A stretch of DNA of 64,000 nt from Brevibacterium sp. S111 (GCF_004745075.1 NZ_RHFH01000008.1:186001-250000); one strand, 5' to 3'. Positions 8,617 to 18,285 are shown, counted from the first letter of the stretch. Translations and numbers: made by a program. The notes: a model not told the origin generated them from the letters alone.

Positions 8617-9183
8617 ATGCCTCAGCACTCCCCCGTCACCGTGTCGATTACTCGCACCGTCGATCCCGACAACCACCGCCGGTTCAACGCCTGGGTGCAG
8701 GCGGGCCAGGAGCTGGCTCGGGAACGCGAAGGCTATCTGGGATCCGGATGGGTGCGCACCTCCCCGGACTCGCACGAATGGCATCTGCTCTACCGGTTCG
8801 CCGATGAGAAGTCACTGCGCGCCTGGGACGAGTCCGAGGACCGCCGCTGGTGGATCGAAAGCGCGGCAGAACTCGTCGAGATCACCCGAGTCGAGCATCG
8901 CACCGGCATCGAAGGATGGTTCGAACCGCAGGGCGAGGAGACGATCACGATCCCGGAGACGGTCGTGCCGCCGCGCTGGAAGCAGGCCGTGAGCATCTTC
9001 CTGCCGTTCTTCCCGCTCAGCCTGCTCTCAACATTCCTCCTACTGCCCCACCTGCAGAGCTGGCCGACGGTTCTGGCCGTGCTGCTCAACATCTGCATCC
9101 TCACACCGCTGATGACCTACATCTTCCTGCCGATGAGCACGCGGCTGCTGCGACCTTGGCTGCAGCGCCCGCGCCGCAGGTAG
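8617..9183 (+). CDS. Antibiotic biosynthesis monooxygenase (ABM) domain membrane protein
   Basis: 188 residues. The N-terminal about 100 residues form a ferredoxin-like ABM domain: VTVSITRTVDPDNHRRFNAWV, then GYLGSGWVR and EWHLLYRFADEKSLRAW. This is followed by two hydrophobic segments (VSIFLPFFPLSLLSTFLLL and VLAVLLNICILTPLMTYIFL) and a basic tail. ABM proteins with such tails are common in actinobacteria and are usually annotated as monooxygenase-like, with unproven substrate. The gene stands alone between the metQ terminator and fhs, and is convergent with fhs. Confidence 0.75.
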   Translation: MPQHSPVTVSITRTVDPDNHRRFNAWVQAGQELAREREGYLGSGWVRTSPDSHEWHLLYRFADEKSLRAWDESEDRRWWIESAAELVEITRVEHRTGIEGWFEPQGEETITIPETVVPPRWKQAVSIFLPFFPLSLLSTFLLLPHLQSWPTVLAVLLNICILTPLMTYIFLPMSTRLLRPWLQRPRRR

Positions 9184-9211
9184 CCGCCTCGACAACGTTC
9201 GCCGAGGCGGC
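9183..9211. terminator. Hairpin between convergent ABM gene and fhs
   Basis: GCCGCCTCG at 9183-9191 pairs with CGAGGCGGC at 9203-9211, loop 11 nt, overlapping the stop of the ABM gene. Its right arm contains one copy of the recurring 11-bp CGCCGAGGCGG motif. Confidence 0.5.
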
Positions 9212-9253
9212 CCCACACCACACGGCCGCGGCCCCTACCGTCCGCCGAAGCCC

Positions 9254-11041
9254 TCAGAACAGTCCGGTGATGTTCCCGTCCTCGTTGACGTCGATCGTCA
9301 GCGCCGAGGGCTTTCGCGGCAGTCCGGGCATCGTCATGATGTCTCCGGCGATGACGACGACGAACCCGGCGCCGGCCGACAGCCGCACGTCCTTGACCTC
9401 GATGATGTGACCGGTCGGGGCCCCGCGCAGGCTGCCGTCCGTGCTCAGCGAGTACTGGGTCTTCGCGATGCAGATCGGTGCCTCGCCGTACCCTTCGTCG
9501 GTGAACTGCTTGAGCTTGCGTTTGACCTTGGGCGGCAGGTCGACATCGGCTGCCTGGTAGATCCGCTGCGCGATGGTCCGGATCTTCTCTTCGAGAGGCT
9601 GGTCGAGGTCGTAGCTGAACCGTGCCCGGGAGGCAGGATCGACCGCGGGCGCTTCGGCATCCCCGGAGTCCGTTCCCGCGACGAAGACCGAACCGTCATC
9701 GACTGCCGGACCGGCATCACCGGCACCCGCCCCGGCAGCAGCCTCGACGACGGCTTCGGCGAGCGCCAGCGCACCCTTGCCGCCATCGGCCCAATGCGTC
9801 GATTCGACCGCGGCCACCCCGAGCTCGCGCAGGTGCGCGATCGCCGCGGTCATCTCCTCGTCGGTGTCCGTGGGGAACCGGTTGAAGCACACGACCGGGG
9901 TCAGTCCGTAGATCTCGCGCAGGTTCCTGCAGTGCAGTTCGAGGTTGCTCATCCCGCCGAGGACCGCGTCGACGTCGGTGTCGTTGACGTCCTTTACGTC
10001 GACACCGCCGTGGTACTTCAGTGCCCGCAGCGTCGCGACGACGACCACGGCCGAGGGCCAGATGCCCGCGGTCCGACACTTGATGTCGAGGAACTTCTCG
10101 GCCCCGAGGTCGGCACCGAATCCGGCCTCCGTGACGACCCAGTCGCCGAGAGTCAGGCCCGCCTTCGTCGCGAGCAGGCTGTTGCAGCCGTGAGCGATGT
10201 TCGCGAAAGGTCCGCCGTGGATGAACGCCGGTGAGTGCTCGAGAGACTGGACCAGATTCGGTGCCAGGGCGTTGCGCAGCAGCGCGGTCATCGCCCCGGC
10301 CGCGCCGATGTCGGCCACGGTGATGGGTTCGCGGGCGCGACTGTGGGCGAGCACGATGCGCCCGAGGCGCTCCTTGAGGTCCGTCAACGAGGTGGACAGG
10401 CAGAATACGGCCATGACCTCGCTGGCGACGACGATGTCGAAGGCGTCCTCGCGGGGAACGCCTCCGTTGATGCCGCCGAGGCCGACGACGACTCCGCGCA
10501 GCGCCCGGTCGTTGAGATCGACAACGCGACGGATGTGGATGCGCCGCGGATCAACATCGAGGTCATTGCCGAAGTGGATGTGATTGTCCAGCATGGTCGC
10601 TGCGAGGTTGTTCGCTGCGGCGATGGCCGCGAAGTCGCCGGTGAAATGGAGGTTGATGTCCTCCATCGGCACGACCTGAGCATACCCACCGCCGGCCGCT
10701 CCGCCCTTCATTCCGAAGACCGGGCCCATGCTCGGTTCGCGCAGCGCGAGCACGGCCTTGCCGACCTCAGGTCGGCTGCGGGCGAGTTCGTTGAGGCCGT
10801 CGGCCAAGCCGATGCTCGTCGTGGTCTTTCCTTCACCGGCTGGGGTCGGGCTCATGGCAGTGACAAGGATGAGCCTGCCGTCCGAGGCGTCCGCTGCTGC
10901 GGCGTCGAGGACGTCGATCGGCACCTTCGCCTTCGTCCAGCCGTAGGGAATGATGTCCTTCATGTCGAGGCCGAGCCCAGCGGCGACGTCGACGATGGGA
11001 TCGAGCTCGGCGCTGAGCGCAATATCCATATCTGTGGTCAT
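9254..11041 (-). CDS. fhs: Formate-tetrahydrofolate ligase
   Basis: About 595 residues, slightly longer than the usual 555-560. It makes 10-formyl-THF from formate, THF and ATP, feeding purine and one-carbon pools. Family motifs are clear: the P-loop PTPAGEGKTTTSIGLADGL, EPSMGPVFGMKGGAAGGGYAQ, INLHFTGD, and FANIAHGCNSLLATK. The extra length is an Ala/Gly/Asp-rich insertion around residues 435-480 (GAGAGDAGPAVDDGSVFVAG and following), probably a surface loop. The ATG at 11041 is taken as start. It has no strong Shine-Dalgarno; a CATGAT element 6 nt upstream could mark a leaderless transcript. Confidence 0.95.
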   Translation of the reverse strand: MTTDMDIALSAELDPIVDVAAGLGLDMKDIIPYGWTKAKVPIDVLDAAAADASDGRLILVTAMSPTPAGEGKTTTSIGLADGLNELARSRPEVGKAVLALREPSMGPVFGMKGGAAGGGYAQVVPMEDINLHFTGDFAAIAAANNLAATMLDNHIHFGNDLDVDPRRIHIRRVVDLNDRALRGVVVGLGGINGGVPREDAFDIVVASEVMAVFCLSTSLTDLKERLGRIVLAHSRAREPITVADIGAAGAMTALLRNALAPNLVQSLEHSPAFIHGGPFANIAHGCNSLLATKAGLTLGDWVVTEAGFGADLGAEKFLDIKCRTAGIWPSAVVVVATLRALKYHGGVDVKDVNDTDVDAVLGGMSNLELHCRNLREIYGLTPVVCFNRFPTDTDEEMTAAIAHLRELGVAAVESTHWADGGKGALALAEAVVEAAAGAGAGDAGPAVDDGSVFVAGTDSGDAEAPAVDPASRARFSYDLDQPLEEKIRTIAQRIYQAADVDLPPKVKRKLKQFTDEGYGEAPICIAKTQYSLSTDGSLRGAPTGHIIEVKDVRLSAGAGFVVVIAGDIMTMPGLPRKPSALTIDVNEDGNITGLF

Positions 11042-11170
11042 AAGGCCATCATGCCGCTTTTCCGAGATTTTGTGACCATCACCGACCCGAGAATTCGCGC
11101 AATGTGCACTGAGTTCCGCCCACCGCAACAATCCCTCGCCGAGGCGGCCGTCCGTTACACCCCTCCCTGC

Positions 11171-11533
11171 TCATCCTGCATACTCCGAGCATTCCGGACA
11201 CCGTGTCATGAGATCGTGCCGGCAACCGCGGACGTGGAGGAGGAACTTCTCCGCTGAGTCCAGTGAGGTCCGCTGCGCACGAATCGCCGACAGCCGAGCT
11301 GCGATCACCTCCGCACGTCCCGCTTCACCGCGGTGCAGAATCGCCCGGATCTCGGCGAGGCTCATGCCCACGCTCTGACACGACAGCACGATCCGGCACC
11401 GGCTCAGGTGTTCGGCCGAATAGTCACGGTGCCCGCTCGTGGTCCGGTCAGGCACGACGACACGTTCGTCTTCCCAGTGTCTGAGCACATGCGCGGCCAT
11501 TCCCAAATGCGCGGCCGCATCCCCGATCTTCAT
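11171..11533 (-). CDS. MerR family transcriptional regulator with C-terminal cysteines
   Basis: 120 residues. The winged helix is at the N-terminus (MKIGDAAAHLGMAAHVLRHWEDE, then TSGHRDYSAEHL), followed by a dimerising helix. The short C-terminus has three cysteines in GCRHDLMTRCPECSEYAG. This tail occurs in a common small actinobacterial MerR family; whether it binds metal or a redox signal is unknown. The start ATG at 11533 fits the conserved domain start. It is divergent from the alpha/beta hydrolase gene, and a textbook MerR-type operator-promoter lies between them, so it almost certainly regulates that gene. Confidence 0.85.
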   Translation of the reverse strand: MKIGDAAAHLGMAAHVLRHWEDERVVVPDRTTSGHRDYSAEHLSRCRIVLSCQSVGMSLAEIRAILHRGEAGRAEVIAARLSAIRAQRTSLDSAEKFLLHVRGCRHDLMTRCPECSEYAG

Positions 11534-11550
11534 GACTCCATGATGACACC

Positions 11551-11581
11551 TTGACTTCAGGTTGACCTGAAGTTCTACTGT
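11551..11581 (+). promoter_or_regulatory. MerR-type promoter with 19-bp spacer and central palindrome
   Basis: A -35 box TTGACT (11551-11556) and a -10 box TACTGT (11576-11581) are 19 bp apart. This over-long spacing is typical of MerR-activated promoters. The spacer holds a perfect dyad, ACTTCAGGT-TG-ACCTGAAGT (11554-11573). The next gene starts 7 nt after the -10 box, implying a leaderless mRNA. Confidence 0.8.
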
Positions 11582-11587
11582 CTCTTC

Positions 11588-12577
11588 ATGAGCAACCCGG
11601 AAATCCGCACCATCACCGACCGCATCACCTTGAGCGACGGTAGTGAGGTCGCCACCACAACCGTCGAACCGGCAATCGACGGGGGCCAGGACGGTCAACG
11701 CAAGGGCCGCTTCGGCGAGGTCATCATCTGCCACGGAACCCCATGGTCAGCCGGGATGTGGCTGCCTCTCGCCCGCAAGCTCGCCCGGCATGGTCGCGTC
11801 CGCCTGTGGGACATGCCCGGCTACGGCGAGTCGATTCCCGATCTTTCGGATACGTCGGCACAGCCGACGGACAATCCCATCGCCGAGGCGGCCCACGCCG
11901 TTGATCTCATCACGCAACGACGCCGCCTGGCCGAGCTCATCGACCACTGGGAAGTATCGATTCCCCACGTCATCGCCCATGACATCGGCGGCGCTGTGGC
12001 GCTCGGTGCGCACCTGCTTGAGGAATGCGATTTCGCGTCGCTGTATCTGCTCGACATCGTCACTCTCGACCCGTGGGGTTCTCCCTTCTTCCGCCTCGTT
12101 GCTGAGAACGAAGGGGTCTTCGCAGCCCTCCCTCCCCGACTCCACCGTGCACTGGTCCGCGAGTACATCGCGGGGGCGGCGGCCACGCCTGCCGATGAGT
12201 CTCAGTCGAGCGAAGACCAATTGAGTCTCAGCGAGGAATGGATCGGTGCACTCGCCGCACCATGGTGTACCGACGCCGGTCAGGCAGCTTTCTACCGGCA
12301 GGTCGCCGCGCTGCGTCCCGAGCACACGGCGCCCATCGTCGACCGCCTCGGCGAGGTGCGCTGTCCGGTCCGCATCGGGTGGGGTGAGGACGACCCGTGG
12401 ATTCCAGTCGAACAGGCGAATCAGCTGGCCCGCCTATTGCCGGACTCCTCCAGCACGCATTTCCCTGGTGTCGGACACCTAGTGCCTGTCGAAGCGCCCT
12501 CAGCCACGGCGGCAGAGCTCAGCGCCTGGCTTGACGCCCAACCTGCCGCCGGCTGCTCCCGCACTGCGATAAACTGA
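11588..12577 (+). CDS. Alpha/beta hydrolase with Asp nucleophile (haloalkane dehalogenase/epoxide hydrolase type)
   Basis: 329 residues. The nucleophile elbow reads VIAHDIGGAVALG, placing Asp rather than Ser at the catalytic position, as in haloalkane dehalogenases, fluoroacetate dehalogenases and epoxide hydrolases. The oxyanion HGTPWSAGMW, WDMPGYGES, the late acid loop WGEDDPWIP and the catalytic His in GVGHLVPVEAP are all in family order. A cap domain lies around residues 150-230. Substrate is unknown. It is controlled by the divergent MerR regulator through the 19-bp-spacer promoter, suggesting induction by a small toxic or reactive compound. The ATG is 7 nt from the -10 box. Confidence 0.85.
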   Translation: MSNPEIRTITDRITLSDGSEVATTTVEPAIDGGQDGQRKGRFGEVIICHGTPWSAGMWLPLARKLARHGRVRLWDMPGYGESIPDLSDTSAQPTDNPIAEAAHAVDLITQRRRLAELIDHWEVSIPHVIAHDIGGAVALGAHLLEECDFASLYLLDIVTLDPWGSPFFRLVAENEGVFAALPPRLHRALVREYIAGAAATPADESQSSEDQLSLSEEWIGALAAPWCTDAGQAAFYRQVAALRPEHTAPIVDRLGEVRCPVRIGWGEDDPWIPVEQANQLARLLPDSSSTHFPGVGHLVPVEAPSATAAELSAWLDAQPAAGCSRTAIN

Positions 12578-12675
12578 CCGGTGAGACGCTGACCTCTGCG
12601 TCGTCGACGACAGGTTCGTCGCAGAATCGGCGTCTGCCCCCAAGCAATCCGACCACCCGCACGGAGCCGGCCACA

Positions 12676-13227
12676 GTGTTCACACACATCTTTCTCAACG
12701 GAACTGTCGGCGTCGGAAAATCGACGACAGCGGACGAGATCGCCGTCATTCTGGCTGAGGCCGGAGTGCCGCACGCTGTGATCGATCTCGATGGCCTGCG
12801 CCGCAGTTGGCCCTGCAACGATCGCGACCCCTTCAACCACGAGATCGAAATGCAGAATCTGTCAGCTGTCGCGTCCAACTATCGGGCAGCCGGAGCCGAA
12901 GTGCTCGTGCTCGCAGGCGTGCTCGAGGACAGAGATGAGATCCCCAGGTACCGAGCTGCCTGCGGTGGTGGCCCCATGGCCGTCTGCCGGATCACCGCTG
13001 ATGAAGCCGCTGGAGAAGCACGACTGCGTGGACGCCACCACGCTTCGGATGACGAATTGAAATGGCACCTGGCGCGGTTCAAAGAGCTTTCGTCGATCAT
13101 CGACGAGGCCGGCGCCTTCGACGCGGTCTTCGACTCTACCCAGAGGAAGGTGCGAGACGTCGCAGTCGATGTCATCGGGTACTCGAATCCAGACCTGCTG
13201 GAGCGTCTTGACGCACCGGAGGACTAG
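12676..13227 (+). CDS. P-loop nucleoside/nucleotide kinase-like protein
   Basis: 183 residues. Walker A is GTVGVGKSTT near residue 9, followed by AVIDLDGLRRSW, where Asp may act in substrate binding. A later RLRGRH arginine-rich lid and the C-terminal FDSTQRKVRDVAVDVI follow the small kinase fold (AAA_33/adenylylsulfate kinase-like). The phosphate acceptor is not predictable. The start is a GTG with no obvious ribosome binding site. The gene is convergent with the oxidoreductase gene: the two TAG stops share the palindrome CTAG at 13224-13227. Confidence 0.75.
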   Translation: MFTHIFLNGTVGVGKSTTADEIAVILAEAGVPHAVIDLDGLRRSWPCNDRDPFNHEIEMQNLSAVASNYRAAGAEVLVLAGVLEDRDEIPRYRAACGGGPMAVCRITADEAAGEARLRGRHHASDDELKWHLARFKELSSIIDEAGAFDAVFDSTQRKVRDVAVDVIGYSNPDLLERLDAPED

Positions 13228-14459
13228 TCGAGGTCTGTGCGCTGCGACTCCCGGCGCGTGTGTTGCGTCTCCGATGAGCGCCGTCCGTCCACGTGAGAAG
13301 GATCGGAACGGGGCGGCGCGGTCGAAGAGCCCGCCCGGAACCGTTCGGGAACATCTCCGGCCCCCGTGGCAAGGTCGGCGGCAAATTCGCCGAGCAGCGG
13401 CGCGAATTTCGCCCCGTGCCCTGAACAGGCCGAGACGACGACGAGTCCGTCGACCTCGTCGATGACGAAGTCCTCGTTCGGTGTGTTCGTGAATAGGCAC
13501 GTGGTCTCTGCGTACGGTTCCGGAATGAGTCCCGGCAGGTTCCGCTTCGCATAGTCGATCATCCGGGTCCGCATCTCCTCGGTGATCTGTCCGTCCTGGT
13601 CAAGCGCCGAACCGATCACCTTCCCACCGTTGAACTGTGCGAACTTCTGCCCCGCGAAACCGGCATCCCGCCCGCCGGGCAGCCCGTAGGTGAACATCTC
13701 ACCGGATTTGTGGATGAACGTCGGCCAGGGTGTGCTCGGCCGTCCGTCCGCACCGGCATCGCGGTAGGGCATGTGGAAGGCCTGCTCCTGCCGCACTTCG
13801 AATGTCGGCAGCGCACCAAGGAACGTTTGCGGAAGACCAAGATCGGCGAGGAGGTCGGGCAGCCACCCGCCCGCTGCGACGATGACGCGGTCACCGTCGA
13901 CGGATTCCCCCATCGCCGAGGTGACACGGAAGTCGCCCGCGGATCCTCGAGCCACCTCGGTGACCGTCCAATCCGTGAGGATCCGCGCCCGTCCGGTGTC
14001 CACCGCACGGTCGAGCATGGTTGTCACCGTGGTCTCGGCGTCGATGACCCCGGCGTCAGGGTGCCACAGAACCTCGGTGTCGAAGACGAACTGCGGCCAC
14101 CGTTCGGTGGCACGTGCCGGTTCGAGGACCTCGTGCTCGACTCCGACCTCCTCGAAGATCGCGGCAAGCAGTTCCGTGTGCCGGGCGTCGCCGAAGTCGA
14201 CGGCACCGGTGCGAGTGATCAGCTCGGTCCCCGATTTCGCCTCGAGGTCGTCCCACAGTTCGCGGGCGCGCACAACGAGTTCGGTGTACAGGCGATCCGG
14301 ATAGGCGTACCGGAAGATGCGGGCCGAACCGTGGGAGCTGCCACGGTCGTTGGCCGGAGTGTGGCGTTCGAGCACGGTGACGTCTTCGCCGCGCGCGGTC
14401 AGGGAATACGCGGCTGCGGCACCGGCCAACCCTGCTCCGATGACGATGTGGTGGGGCAT
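13224..14459 (-). CDS. FAD-dependent oxidoreductase, sarcosine/N-methyltryptophan oxidase-like (DAO family)
   Basis: 411 residues. The N-terminal Rossmann motif is HHIVIGAGLAGAAAAYSLTARG, with the acidic residue at VTVLERH. SSHGSARIFRYAYPD is the monomeric sarcosine oxidase/SolA signature. The C-terminal VVSACSGHGAKFAPLLGEFAADL fits the flavin-binding closing segment, where Cys may carry covalent FAD in this family. It probably oxidises a secondary or N-methyl amine to aldehyde, ammonia/amine and H2O2. The C-terminus has an unconserved Arg/Ser-rich tail. It sits alone, 50 bp downstream of cueP on the same strand. Confidence 0.85.
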   Translation of the reverse strand: MPHHIVIGAGLAGAAAAYSLTARGEDVTVLERHTPANDRGSSHGSARIFRYAYPDRLYTELVVRARELWDDLEAKSGTELITRTGAVDFGDARHTELLAAIFEEVGVEHEVLEPARATERWPQFVFDTEVLWHPDAGVIDAETTVTTMLDRAVDTGRARILTDWTVTEVARGSAGDFRVTSAMGESVDGDRVIVAAGGWLPDLLADLGLPQTFLGALPTFEVRQEQAFHMPYRDAGADGRPSTPWPTFIHKSGEMFTYGLPGGRDAGFAGQKFAQFNGGKVIGSALDQDGQITEEMRTRMIDYAKRNLPGLIPEPYAETTCLFTNTPNEDFVIDEVDGLVVVSACSGHGAKFAPLLGEFAADLATGAGDVPERFRAGSSTAPPRSDPSHVDGRRSSETQHTRRESQRTDLD

Positions 14460-14510
14460 GACAGTTCTCCAGTTGAGTGGGTGAAAGCGGCCGGTCTCCT
14501 ATTCTTCCGC

Positions 14511-15113
14511 TTACTGCAGTTGGAGGTCGGTCACGCAGGTGGGTCCGTCGCTCTTCGTCGAGAATTCGGTCGCACCGGTCTTGCCTTCGGCGGTGACCTC
14601 GATGGTGCCGCTGATGTCGGACGGCACCCAGAAACCGACGAATCCGTTGTCGAAGGTCGTCGTCGACTCGTCGACCAGCGCTTCTCCAGTCTCAGAATCG
14701 GTGATCACCACGTCCACGTCCTCTCCGCTCATCTCGCCGAGGCAGGTGGTGAGGCTGTGGTAGAAGCAGTCGTGCGTCTCATCGACGAACGGGGCGATGG
14801 ACACGTAGCTCTTGCCCTGCGGCAGGGCCATCGTCGCTTCCTGCTCACCGTCGGTGAGAACGAGTTCGTCGGGCTGCACCGAAGCCATGAGGTCGGTGGG
14901 CCTCTCGTCGACAGGCAGGCGATCGAGGTGATCGACGATCCCCGTGACGTCGTCTGCGGCCAGATTGAGATCCGCAAGCAGCTCTTCGGCGGAACCCGGC
15001 CGCGCTGTCGCAGACTGGCCGGAATCCGTCGACGCACCTCCCTCGGCCTGAGGAGCGGAACAGCCGGTCAGGACCAGAGAGAGCGCGGCCGCCCCCAACA
15101 CGAATCGCTTCAT
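14511..15113 (-). CDS. cueP: CueP-like copper-binding lipoprotein
   Basis: 200 residues. The signal peptide ends in the lipobox LVLTGC, so this is a lipid-anchored extracytoplasmic protein. The CueP core shows DCFYHSLTTCLGEMSG and a third cysteine near the end in PTCVTDLQL; the equivalent cysteines bind copper in Salmonella CueP. An aromatic-rich FVGFWVPSDISGTIEV strand is also typical. It probably buffers or reduces copper outside the membrane. The upstream region holds a CsoR-like box shared with the divergent ydhK-like gene. A GGGGAG element lies about 9 nt before the ATG. Confidence 0.85.
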   Translation of the reverse strand: MKRFVLGAAALSLVLTGCSAPQAEGGASTDSGQSATARPGSAEELLADLNLAADDVTGIVDHLDRLPVDERPTDLMASVQPDELVLTDGEQEATMALPQGKSYVSIAPFVDETHDCFYHSLTTCLGEMSGEDVDVVITDSETGEALVDESTTTFDNGFVGFWVPSDISGTIEVTAEGKTGATEFSTKSDGPTCVTDLQLQ

Positions 15114-15171
15114 CTTCTTCTATCTCCCCATGTCACTACGGGTGCAGAGCACCTATGCCATCGTGGCAAGC

Positions 15172-15188
15172 ATACCCTTCCGGGGTAT
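15172..15188. promoter_or_regulatory. CsoR-type copper operator candidate
   Basis: ATACCCTTCCGGGGTAT is an inverted repeat (ATACCC, 5-nt centre, GGGTAT) of the same length and arms as the Bacillus subtilis copZA CsoR box as I remember it. It lies between the divergent cueP and ydhK-like genes, about 60 bp from the cueP start and 100 bp from the other. Confidence 0.65.
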
Positions 15189-15290
15189 ACGGTGGTAACG
15201 ACGGGTCGATCGGATGGGACGGCCTGAAAGCCCCTCATCCTCGGCCGTGCGAACCAGACTCGACAGTCTCACAGAATCAGGAGACCACCT

Positions 15291-15935
15291 TTGAAGAAGC
15301 TCACACCGACCGTCCGCTTCACAGCAGTCGCCGCAGCGATCGGGCTGGCGCTGGCAGGCTGCTCGACCGGCAGCGACGACGCCCGGGAATCCGGCGGCGG
15401 AGACTCTCACAGCAGTCACGAGTCCACCTCGAACGAAACCAATGGCTCCGATCACGAAGACATGAACAGCAGCGGATCCGAACACGAATCGGGCAGTCAC
15501 GAAGGACACGCTTCCGATGGCGGTGGGCCACCGACGGGAATCACGAAGGCTGCCGACCCGAAATTCGACCTCGGCGACACAGTCACTCTTTCCGCAGATC
15601 ACATGTCGGGCATGAAGGGAGCTGAGGCAACCGTCTCCGGCGCCTTCGACACGACGACCTACTCGATCAGCTACACACCGACCGACGGCGGAGATCCGGT
15701 CAAGGATCACAAGTGGGTCGTCCACGAAGAGCTTGAGGACCCGGGCAAGACGCCGCTGAAGAAGGGCGCGAAGATCACCGTCAATGCCGACCATATGCCC
15801 GGCATGAAGGGCGCCGAGGCGACGATCGACTCAGCGACGAACGAGACCGTCTACATGGTCGATATCACGACCGATGAGATGGAGATGACGAACCACAAAT
15901 GGGTCGTCGAAAGCGAGATGAAACCCGCGCAGTGA
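15291..15935 (+). CDS. YdhK family lipoprotein (DUF1541 tandem repeat)
   Basis: 214 residues. A lipobox ALAGC at about residue 20 is followed by a His/Ser/Glu-rich linker (residues 25-75) that may bind metal. Two DUF1541 repeats follow, each with ADHMSGMKGAEATVSGA or ADHMPGMKGAEATIDSA and a closing HKWVV. The HM..GMKGA pattern places His and Met together, consistent with copper or other soft-metal binding, but this is inference. Start is TTG with a CAGGAG box 8 nt upstream. It is divergent from cueP across the CsoR-like box, so the two probably form a copper response pair. Confidence 0.85.
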   Translation: MKKLTPTVRFTAVAAAIGLALAGCSTGSDDARESGGGDSHSSHESTSNETNGSDHEDMNSSGSEHESGSHEGHASDGGGPPTGITKAADPKFDLGDTVTLSADHMSGMKGAEATVSGAFDTTTYSISYTPTDGGDPVKDHKWVVHEELEDPGKTPLKKGAKITVNADHMPGMKGAEATIDSATNETVYMVDITTDEMEMTNHKWVVESEMKPAQ

Positions 15936-15955
15936 CCGCCGAGGTCTACTCCTGA

Positions 15956-16954
<999 letters not shown>

Positions 16955-17229
16955 GGGCCGATCTCTCCTTCTCACTGTCTTCAGGGCCGGTTCCAGCCGT
17001 GTCGGGCGACTGCGGCGATGGGCCCTCTCGATCGCCGAGGCTGCACCGCAGACACGGGTCGAGACGTCCGTACCAGAATACGCGGTTCTCAGGCGGTGGC
17101 CGGACTCGGCACTGGGAGCTCGGTGGAGAAACGCTCGAAATTCGCCGTCGTACTGGCCAACACCGCGGAGCACTGCAATGGTAGGAGCTGTGTGATCCGG
17201 AATCTCGACCCTCAGACTAGGTTGGCGAT

Positions 17230-18285
17230 ATGAATCTTCTCCTCATCTCTGATCCTGGGCCCCCGACCCGACGAGCGAATTCGATCAAGGACGACCTTGA
17301 GGGGATTCTTCAGCAGGAGTTCGACGGGGAGGCCACTCTCGATCTGTGCGCTGAGACGCTTCGAGTCCAATCGAATCACCAATTGGAGTTGTCGACCCTC
17401 GATGCGATCGTCGACTCCTACCCGCAGGCTGACGTCGTCATCATGCTCACCGACATCCCCCGACACCCCCAGGGCAAGCCGCTCATCGCCGAGGTGCTGC
17501 CCGATCGAAAGATCGCCGTCATCTCGTGCCCCACACTGGGGGCTCTGACGACGAAACGTCGCCTGCTCAAGATCCTCACCAGCTGCGTCAACCAGCTCGT
17601 GCCCGATGGACACCCGATCGCGAAGAAGCACCGACTGCCCCGCTGAGGTCAGTGGTCGAGCAAGGCCGACTCGGGTCGACGCACCCTGCACGCGCACACG
17701 TTCACCGGCGGGCCGCGCCTCGTCCTGGGCATGACCATGGCCAATGAGCCTCTGCGGATGGCGCGAAAGCTCTCCCGGGCCATGGCCGCGGCGGCCGCGA
17801 CGGGAGCGTTCGGCATCTTCTACAGCTCGATCTGGCAGATGTCGCACTCTCTGTCCACGTCTCGGCTTCTCTCAATCGGCCTCATCGCCCTCGTCGTCAT
17901 GGTCGGCTGGCTCGTCATCGTCAATCGACTGTGGGACCGTCCGGTCAACGAACGGTTGGCGCAAGTCGTGTTCTACTACAATCTGTCGACGATCCTCACC
18001 CTCATCATCTGCGTCGCCAGTCTGTATGCCACTCTGGTCATCGGCATTCTCGTCGGTGGTCTCATCGTCATCGACCCGGACTTCATGGCCCAGACGATCG
18101 GACTGTCCGAGGCGAAGTTCACCAACTACCTCGACATCGCGTGGCTCAGCGCAGCGATGGGTGTTGTGGCCGGCGCTCTCGGATCGAGCTTCGACAGCGA
18201 TGTCGATGTCCGCAATCTCACTCACGCCCAGCGACTCCGCGCTCGCGTCTACACAGCGGAAAGCGACGAGGATGAGTCCAGATGA
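17230..18285 (+). pseudogene. Conserved actinobacterial membrane protein interrupted by one in-frame TGA
   Basis: One continuous frame from the ATG at 17230 to 18285 is broken only by TGA at 17644-17646. The first part (138 residues) is a soluble domain starting MNLLLISDPGPPTRRA with VVIMLTDIPRHPQGKPLIAEV. After the TGA the same frame goes straight on with RRTLHAHTFTGGPRLVLGM, then four hydrophobic segments, and ends at SFDSDVDVRNLTHAQRLRAR. This soluble-plus-membrane order is what I recall for an intact family of about 350 residues widespread in actinobacteria. The stop replaces an ordinary codon (CGA to TGA would suffice). It could be a true nonsense mutation, a sequencing error or readthrough. 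Function of the family is unknown. Confidence 0.75.

Noticed and set aside
13710-15227. 505-codon plus-strand frame opposite the oxidoreductase and cueP genes
   Set aside because: Antisense shadow caused by high GC; the minus-strand proteins have clear motifs.
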